A stretch of DNA of 64,000 nt from Cephalopachus bancanus (lineage: Eukaryota; Chordata; Mammalia; Primates; Tarsiidae): positions 434,001-498,000 of the forward strand of contig JAPVLO010000519.1 of assembly GCA_027257055.1 (NCBI GenBank), in the 5' to 3' direction. The stretch's first letter is position 1, and each line of letters opens with the position of its first letter. The notes beneath the pieces are model-generated. The model did no database searches, was not told where the DNA came from, and saw only the letters and a list, made by a program, of their open reading frames with translations. Both the position numbers and the translations under genes were made by a program. Shown piece by piece: positions 57,084 through 64,000 of the stretch.

Positions 57084-57135
57084 TAATTTAATTTTTAAGT
57101 TATGGGGTACAAGTCAGGATTGCATACGTGAGTGG
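57084..57135 (-). mobile_element. Short young-type L1 3'-end stub
   Basis: 'ttatggggtacaagtcagga' and 'ttgcatacgtgag' are the antisense L1 3' terminus ('atgtggggtacaattcaggattaggtatac' family text). Its T-rich tail appears to be the site into which the Alu inserted. Confidence 0.65.
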
Positions 57136-59380
57136 TTTTGTCGTTCTCCATTCTTTGAATTTTATGTTTACTTCATCAAAAGGATCAAATCATTTCATCT
57201 CTTGCTGTCAGCAGGAATAGTGATAAAGTATGCTTTCTAGTATAACCCATTGGTGTTTAGAGACATTTTCCCCTCACACAAACAAATAAAAGTATTAAAA
57301 AACATATTGGGTGCCTCTGGGGAAATTTTAAAAATCTCCATTTTGCTTAACTTATGTTTTCGTTTTCACTACTGAATTTCTAATTCCTTTATTGTTACCA
57401 ACTCTACCTGTCCATACATAGGCTAATCTCATACTGGCATGCAAGAGATAAATTGCCTGTGATCTTTAACCAAAACCTTGCAATTTCCTTTCCTTCTTCT
57501 CATTCAACCCCATTAAGAATGGGGTAATAATACTATATATCACTTTATTTTTTATAGGTTTTACTTAGTGATATAGACAACCAAGGTCCTCCATTCCAGT
57601 TGATGGGATAACCATTGACATTTGCCCAGGTTGCCAGGTCAATTTAATGCTTCCATTTTGCAAACAACCTTGCCATGTGTACAAGTTGACTTTTATTCAC
57701 AGGATTTAATTGCCAAGGGGGTGGTTACTTGTATGTACATTTAAAAATGCAAATACAATGCTCTTCAAGGCAAAATGATATATGAAAAGCTTTCCAAGTG
57801 CCAAATGCAGATCGGCACCCTTAAACACTTACAATGGTCCTAAATGTGCCTGCAGCCATTAGAAAAAGAGAGTTTGGAAGTATTTTACTGCCTCTCAAAG
57901 TACAAATGGAAACTTAGGTCTAATGACTTTTAACTTATAGTACAGTTCAGCTGGAAGGGGAAAAACTTATATGAGAGTATTTCATTGTAAATAAAATCAC
58001 TGGCAATTTTTTAAAGGAAGCAGAACAAAAAGACCTTACGATAAGCAAAGAAAAAATGACTGTAAAGATGACCTAGTTTAATTTGAATGTGTTTGTAGCA
58101 AAGTTATAGAACATATGTACTATTCTCAACGCAGACATAAAGAGCAAGAACCATTAATTTTCCATTAACCTGGTGACTTTTTAGGTGCGTAATTAATTAT
58201 TTATAGTTATTTGTATCTCCCTGCACTTCAAAAATGGAGAAAATGCCTGGGTTATTCAGGCCCTAAAGTGGTTCATATGACCTTTGCAAAAATTGAGGTA
58301 AAAAAAGTTTTGATTAGAGTGATACTAATAATTGCTTCAGTTCTCCATTTCACTGTGTGTGTAGGTAATTTTAGACAGACAGCTGTATGAAATGCATTTC
58401 TGGAACCATTAGTGGACTCAGAATATACATTTGTATATTTTACATAAAAATGTCATCTGATTTTGCATAAAAGTGTTATCAAAAATTCTTACTCCAAAGA
58501 GAATGGATAAAATAACATCACTTATTCTAATTTAATTTATACAAAATAATTAAGGTAATTGAAAGATGAATATTTTCTGAGTTAGAGACAGTTACTAGGC
58601 TGCTTTATAAAACTGCAAATTGTTTCAGAAATACAGTAAAGATGAAACTCAGGATCTGTTCCTGGTAAAAGAGAAAACCTTGCCGTTATAGTTTATGCAA
58701 CAAGGTGACTTGACCTCTCTGAATTTCGTATTCTTAATTTGTACACATGGGGATGATGTTATAGGGCATGTGGAAAATTAAATGAGCTAATATATGAAAA
58801 CCTCTGGCATAGTGTTCAGTCAATTATACTGCTCTTACATATCACTAAGGTAGGGAGGGAGAAAGAAAATAGAATGCTTTAGAAACATGGTTTTGCTTGG
58901 CCCTGAATATTTTCATTCCTCTGTGTGTTGAATGATACAAGCATGATTAGGAACAAATGGGAGATGAGCAACAGTGAAGCTTTCCTTTAGAAATCCCACC
59001 ACTTACTCTCTCCTCAATAGCAGAGATGCATCTTTAAAGTTTATTTGATTTTCTCTTTAAGGAGTACATTTCTCTGTAAGGAATGTATCTCCTGGTCTAT
59101 CCAGTCTTTGTTATTCTTTCTTTGCTGGCATATCTAATTTGGTAGATTTTATTTGGTTTTCTCTCAAGTCTGTGTAGTTCTCTTTTATTGAAAGATCTAT
59201 TTTTTTTAATGTGTAATCTGTTAGATTATGGTAAGTGGAAATGCCTTTGTATGCTGAAATAAATTGAGGAAAACCAATTATTCAGTGCAGTCCTACCATA
59301 ATACTTTAATTATGCTTCTGTCATTGCTCTTATAGTAGCATATCTCAGGTCACAATCATCTCTGTACACATATGAATTCT
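57136..59380. other. Unique noncoding DNA
   Basis: About 2.2 kb with no recognised gene, RNA or transposon. AT-rich with TAATTA-type strings near 58190. Conservation cannot be judged from one sequence. Confidence 0.45.
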
Positions 59381-59384
59381 TCAC

Positions 59385-59505
59385 TAGATTGTGGAACCTT
59401 TGCAGGCAATGTTGGTGTCTTATTCAGTTTTGTGACCTTCAGAGCTTAACACAACACCGAACACACAGTAGATATTGAACAAATGCTTGTTCATTCACTA
59501 ATTTA
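59385..59505 (+). mobile_element. L2 3'-end fragment
   Basis: 'tagattgtggaacctttgca', 'ggcaatgttggtgtcttatt' and 'cacacagtagatattgaaca' then 'aatgcttgttcattc' match the L2 3' terminus. Confidence 0.75.
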
Positions 59506-61063
59506 CAAATACTCTCTGAGAGATACCATTGTATATTTTTGCCTATCTAATTAATATGCATTAATAAGAATAATATTACTGAGTATTGATGAGACTGCAA
59601 AGAAATTGGAAGTTCTAGTGTTATTGTTGCTGTCATTACTATTTTTAATAGCATCTGAGTGTAAATTGGAAAATTTTCCTGGAATGCATTTTGAAAATAT
59701 ATATATGAGCGGGAAAGATGGAAGCCGAGCCAGTTGGACTATGCGAGTCCCCGTGTGAGTGAGTGAGTGTATGGAAAATTTTGTGAATGTGCTGGTGAGT
59801 GAGTGGGCGTGTGAGTGGCTGACTGAGTGAGGGCTAGGGAGCTAGCAACCAGAGCTTTCCTGGTGCAGCGGCTGGTGCCACAGGTGCTGGACTTGGACCC
59901 TAGTGATTCCCGGAACACAGAAGTCAAGCGCCATTTTCTCTTTCTTTTTTTTTTTTTTCTTTCTTTTTTAATCAACAAACCCTCCCTGGCAAGAAAACAC
60001 TGGGAGATACTGTCTAAGTGGGGTTCGTGAACCGGTGGCCAGGTCCCTTGTGGAACAGCCGGTGCTGCAGCTTCTCTACTTCCTCCCTGGCTCTTCCCCA
60101 GTTGCAGAAGCGGAGCACCATTGTTTTTTTCAAAATGGACAGAAGTTTTCCTTTGGAAAAGTGGCAGGGGGACACTATTGCTCCAGACGCTCCCTCACCA
60201 TTGAAACAGGAGAGAGACTGCTCCCGGCTTTGCCTCATCACATCAGCACCTTGTAGGGCACTGGAAGGGGCTGCAGATGGAGTCCTGAGGCAAGTTCCCA
60301 GGGAAGAGGACAAGAGAGGCAGCCCACCACCATGTTGTCGGTGGGGCAGGAAAGTGCTCCGACTTGTTCACCATGGACTAACAGATCCGATCTCTGTGAC
60401 TGCCAGATCAACTACTCAGGGCTTGATCATGGCCCAAAGGGATTATCCTGAGAACACAAACTTCAAAGGGATCTGACAAGTGCTGAGTTCCAGGTGCCCC
60501 ACCCCCTACCCTGATCCACCTGTGGGACAAAGGGTGTGACCAGAAAAGGAGGAGGAAGAACTCCAAAGAGATAAGTGGTGAGTCTAGGGATGACCTAAAC
60601 CTCCTCCCCCCCAGCAATCCTCTGAACGTCAGACCCACACAGCTGGGCCACAACTGAGAGGGACAAACCCAGGCAGAGCCTGGACATCAGTCTTAATAGG
60701 AGAGCTCCATTCCAGGATAGGCCTGGCTGTGGCACCCCAGTGAGAGTACATACCTGGGGAAGAGACAGTTCCATACCTCCCCATCAGAAATCTCCTTGAC
60801 CATACGAGAGTGGGAGGGGAGGCCTGGAGCCCCACCCACCTCCACTGACCTGCCTTCCCTGGTTCATTCCCAGAGGAGAGAGAGAAAGAGGTGGATCTGC
60901 AGGAGAGACCTGATTAGAGGAACAATTACAGAGCTTGCCTCAAGAGGGCAGGGTTTTTTTGTTAGTTTGCTTTTGTGTTTTAAAATTTCAATTATTTTTT
61001 ATTTTAAAAATTTGTTTTGACTGTTTGCTTGTTAGTTCATCTATTTTAAAAATATTTTTCCTA

Positions 61064-61344
61064 GCCGGGCTCGGTGGCTCAGACTGTGGTCCTGTGCTTT
61101 GTGAGGCTCAGGTGAGTGGATTGCCTGAGCCCGCGGGTTCAAGACCCACCTGGCCAACTTGGCGAGACCTCATCTCTACAATAAATAAAAAATTAGCCGG
61201 GTGTGGTAGTGCGTGCCTGTAGTTACAGCTACTTGGAAGGTTGAGGCGGAAGGATCGCCGGAGCCCAACAGGTCGAGGCTGCGGTGGCCGGGAGCGGCCA
61301 CTGCACTCCAGTCTGGGCGGCAGAGTGAGACTCAAACTCAAAAA
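61064..61344 (+). mobile_element. Lineage-specific dimeric Alu SINE in L1-E 5'UTR
   Basis: Plus-strand copy from 'gccgggctcggtggctcag' to 'actcaaactcaaaaa'. The B-box hairpin has decayed ('gcgggttcaagacccac'), while the right-arm palindrome is intact. The usual A-tail is short and runs into an (AT)n plus T-run (61345-61382). Upstream flank has 'aaaaatattttt' at 61048-61059. Confidence 0.93.
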
Positions 61345-61346
61345 TA

Positions 61347-61377
<31 letters not shown>

Positions 61378-61382
61378 TTTTT
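61341..61382. repeat. A5(TA)nT14 palindromic microsatellite
   Basis: A-run, about 25 bp of alternating TA, then about 14 T. Self-complementary overall, so able to form a cruciform. It directly follows the Alu. Confidence 0.9.
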
Positions 61383-62214
61383 CTTTGTGCATGAATATGT
61401 ATGTGAGGGTTTGATCTGCACCCCCCAATTTAAATATTTTTTTCTTTTTCTGTTTCTTTCTTCTTTTATTTGTCATTTTCTGTTTATGTGTGCATGTGAA
61501 TGATTAAGTGCTCATCTTTCAGTTTTGTTGTGGTTGTTAGTTTTTGTTCTTTTGTTCTTCTGGGTCTTTCTTATATTCTTGTTTTTATAGTTTAAGGAGT
61601 ATGTCAATACATGTGTGAGGGTTCAACCTGAATTGCTTTTTTTTCCCTCCTTTGGTCTTTCTGTTTTTCTTTCCTATTTCACTTTGTACTAGGTTTGTGT
61701 GCATGTGTTTAGTTCTCTCAAAAACTGTTTTGTTTTGCTTTGTTGCTATTTTAGTTTGTTTTGGAGTATGTGTTTATGTGTCCAATTCCTTTTGCATTGC
61801 TTTTGGCTTTGCGTCGTCATAGAGAGTGGTGGTGGGAAGTGGGTCTCAGGGAACACATAACACAATAAGTGAACATTCTAACTTGCAAGTACTGTCTGAT
61901 TCCTAACACCCCATCCCCCACTTAATTCAAATTCCAAAAACTACAAGAGACAGCAAAGCTTTTCATCCACCATCTTATTTCAAAATAGAACAAATCCAGA
62001 GCCTGGACCAGGGAAGAATAGAAGTCTGAGCAAACATCAGAAGGGAAAGCCTCTCCCACTGGCACTAAATAACAGAACTAAGGAGAAAAGCAAGAGATCT
62101 GTCACAAATGAGGAAAAGCCAAAAAAGACATCAGGTAATTTCAAGTGTACCAGAGACAAAACTAAAAAATGTGGTCTGAGAATGTGCATGGCAAGATTGT
62201 TTGGTGCCCAAACA

Positions 62215-63117
62215 ATGGAAGCCACCAAAGACTGTCCCCAGAATATGACAGAGATTAAGGAATGGATGGAAAGAGTGAATAGGACACAAGAACGAGAAGA
62301 TACAACACTGAAAGAACGTGTAACAGAGATTTTGGTAAAAATAATTTCATCCAGGAAATAAATAACAAGATGACAAGCATGGAAAACAGAATTAATCTAG
62401 CCAAAGAAAGAATCTCAGAACTTGAGGAACAGAAAATGGAATCAACCTGATCTGTAAAAAACATAGGAAGAAGACTCAGAAAGAAAGAACAAAGCCTACA
62501 AGAGATGTGTGATTATATCAAGAGGCCGAACCTATGCCTGATTGGTATCCCAGAAGAAGAAAGGGAAATGGAGAACAACTTGGAGCAAGTATTCTGGGAA
62601 GTAATCCAAGAAAACTTTCCCCATTTCAGCAGAGATGTGACCAACCAAGCACAAGCGATACAGAGAACCCCCACAAGACATCAAATGAGAAGACCAAACC
62701 TTAGACACATAGTAATTCACCTACACAAAGTAGGCTCAAAAGAAAAAATTCTAAAGGCAGCAAGAGAGAAAGATCAGACTACCTACCGGGGAAAATCAAT
62801 CAGAATAGCAGCAGACCTATCAGCAGAAACATTACAAGCAAGAAGGGACTGGAGCCCTGTATTCAAAGTTCTCAAAGATAAACAACTTAAACCAAGAATT
62901 TCCTATCCAGCCAAGCTCAGCTTCATCAGTGATGGAGAATTAAAATCTTTCCCAGACATCCAATCCCTAAGAGATTATGCAGCTTCAAGACCAACTCCAT
63001 AGGAGACACTTACAAAGGTATTAAACACAGAAGAAAGAAGAAAAAGATTGACTACACACTTCCCAAGAAAGCAGCAGAGCACAGAATCAGCAGAGAATAC
63101 AGTGCAACAAGAAACTT
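62215..63117 (+). pseudogene. L1-E ORF1 (ORF1p) remnant
   Basis: ATG at 62215 opens 'MEATKDCPQNMTEIKEWMER', with a stop after about 45 codons caused by a frameshift near 62335. The coiled coil continues in another frame. 62505-63002 then covers the RRM ('DYIKRPNLCLIGIPEEERE') and the C-terminal domain ('RIAADLSAETLQARRDW', 'ISYPAKLSFISDGELKSF'). A stop at 63000-63002 cuts the last 38 codons or so; the family stop is near 63117. Total about 300 codons, like L1-A and L1-B. Confidence 0.9.
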
Positions 63118-63191
63118 GAAAACCCACACATACATTTACCCCAAAGTCAAAAGAAAACAAGCAAACAAAGGAAAAACTTTATAAAACCCTC

Positions 63192-64000
63192 ATGACAGGA
63201 ATAAACAATCATATTTCTTTTATTTTTTATGTTTTAATTTTATTTTTTTAATTTAAAGATGTGGGATACAATTCGGGGTTAGGTATACAAAGGTTCATTA
63301 TGCAGGTACCCTGGTTGATGAGGTGTGCCCTACCCTCCCCTGGCAGTTTCCCTCAACTGCCACTCCCACCCCTCATCCCCTGGCAGTTTCCCGCTACTGT
63401 CAATTCCTTTTTTATAGTATTATGACAATTGCTCAAGGTCTGCTTATGAGTGAGAACATATGGTACTCTGTTCTTTGTGATAGATCTTCTATCTGTGATA
63501 TCTGTGATATCTTCTATCTGTGATAGCTTCTGTGATAGATCACTGAGTATGATTGTTTCTAAATCCATCCAAGTTTGATGGAAAGCAAAGGTTGGATGGA
63601 GAGAAAAAGCCCAAATAAACACAATCAGAAATACAAAAGAACAAATCACAACTGATTCCGAAGAAATACAAAAGATTATCAGAGATTACTATGTACACCT
63701 ATATGGAAATAAACTTGATAACCTAGATGAAATGGAAGATTTTCTGACATCATATCTCAGTTATCAGCCTGAATGTGAATGGACTAAATGCAACACTGAA
63801 AAGACACAGAATGATGACTGGATAAGGAATCAAGAACCAATTATTTGCTGCATCCAGGAAACTCATCTCACTTCAAGGGATGCACACAGACTCAAAGTTA
63901 AAGGTTGGAAAGCGAGTTTTCAGGCAGATGGATCACAAAAGAAGGCAGGAGTTGCAAACTTAATATCAGACAAAACAACCTTTAAGCTATCAAAAATTTA
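63192..64000 (+). pseudogene. L1-E ORF2 5' end (endonuclease), split by L1-F
   Basis: ATG at 63192, about 75 nt after the ORF1 stop, in the same context as L1-A 3436 and L1-B 7415. Nine or so codons later L1-F interrupts. The reading resumes at 63759 ('ttatcagcctgaatgtgaat') with the endonuclease start, including '[20 protein letters not shown]' near 63842-63907. It runs off the window. Confidence 0.88.
63208..63758 (-). mobile_element. L1-F: small 5'-inverted L1 in L1-E ORF2
   Basis: TSD 'atcatatttc' (63208-63217) and 'atcatatctc' (63749-63758). Left part (63218 to about 63580) is the antisense L1 3' end with T-rich tail. Right part (about 63599-63748) is sense ORF2 from just before the RT domain ('aaagcccaaataaacacaat', 'agattactatgtacacctat'). 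The two parts come from distant L1 positions, so this is twin priming with a large internal deletion. The 3'UTR holds two hairpin units (63341-63362 and 63381-63402). Confidence 0.87.

Larger units (their letters stand above)
59708..62214 (+). promoter_or_regulatory. L1-E 5'UTR / internal promoter region
   Basis: About 2.2 kb without the Alu. It opens with 'gaaagatggaagccgagcc', then a TGAG-rich stretch at 59754-59832 ('gtgagtgagtgagtg'), a CpG/GC-richer body to about 60900, and T-rich sequence at 61380-61800. Frames of up to 152 codons (60018-60476) have no known domain and are best read as chance ORFs in a GC-rich UTR. Confidence 0.72.
59708..64000 (+). mobile_element. L1-E: full-length-type L1, continues beyond window
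   Basis: Starts 'gagcgggaaagatggaagcc' (L1-type start with 'agatgg'). Order: 5'UTR (59708-62214), ORF1 remnant (62215-63117), ORF2 start (63192 onward). An Alu (61064) and a small inverted L1 (63218-63748) are inserted. The 5'UTR does not resemble that of L1-A/B, but ORF1 does, so it is another L1 lineage with a different promoter. The 3' part lies outside the window. Confidence 0.9.

Noticed and set aside
60018..60476. 152-codon open frame in GC-rich sequence
   Set aside because: It lies wholly in the L1-E 5'UTR, overlaps other frames on both strands, and has no recognisable domain.
1..64000. Prokaryote-type systems (CRISPR, operons, phage, toxin-antitoxin)
   Set aside because: The window is plainly mammalian nuclear DNA with Alu, MIR, L2 and L1; no spaced identical repeats or compact gene arrays are present.

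Overview
This window is a stretch of primate nuclear genome with no intact protein-coding gene, RNA gene, CRISPR array or operon. It is an intergenic (or deep intronic) archive of transposable elements. Three things point to a haplorhine primate, most likely a tarsier. First, six young dimeric Alu copies share diagnostic bases that I do not recognise from human, lemur or galago Alus. Second, one old copy (28007-28306) looks like an AluJ, a type shared by haplorhines. Third, the L1 elements have untranslated regions unlike human L1PA or L1MA. The species call is inference from remembered consensus sequences, not a database match.

Layout. 1-708: unique DNA with one Alu. 709-14087: three layers of nested L1, in which a near full-length L1 (here L1-A) sits in the A-rich tail of an older L1 stub (L1-0), and a second full-length L1 (L1-B) sits inside ORF2 of L1-A. 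14088-35500: mostly unique DNA with simple repeats and old elements (MIR, L2, L1M, MER20, a Tigger-like and a MER5-like DNA transposon, an LTR fragment), plus young Alus at 18563 and 29076 and the AluJ. 35503-38520: an MLT1 LTR split by a 5'-inverted L1 (L1-C), itself split by an Alu. 38700-49050: an L2-dense region with two truncated young L1s (L1-D, L1-G). 49060-51995: an MLT1 LTR and a truncated L1 (L1-H) that carries a copied patch of its own 3' end and flank. 53930-56335: an ancient L1M/HAL1-like element. 56840-57130: an Alu in the tail of a small L1 stub. 57130-59700: largely unique. 59708-64000: another full-length-type L1 (L1-E) with a different 5'UTR, carrying an Alu in the 5'UTR and a small 5'-inverted L1 (L1-F) at the start of ORF2; it runs off the window.

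All L1 ORFs are broken by frameshifts and stops, so nothing here is expected to be mobile today. The elements are related as parasites: L1 ORF1p and ORF2p made elsewhere in the genome supplied the machinery for the L1, Alu and (earlier) MaLR-era insertions. Target-site duplications (TSDs) give the order of events at many loci. The most interesting observations are a conserved stem-loop in the 3'UTR of the young L1 family, present once or twice per element; a perfect tRNA T-arm-like B box in the lineage-specific Alu; a 143-nt non-canonical 5' leader inside the L1-B insertion; the templated patch in L1-H; and a 44-bp micro-L1 insertion with perfect flanking repeats.
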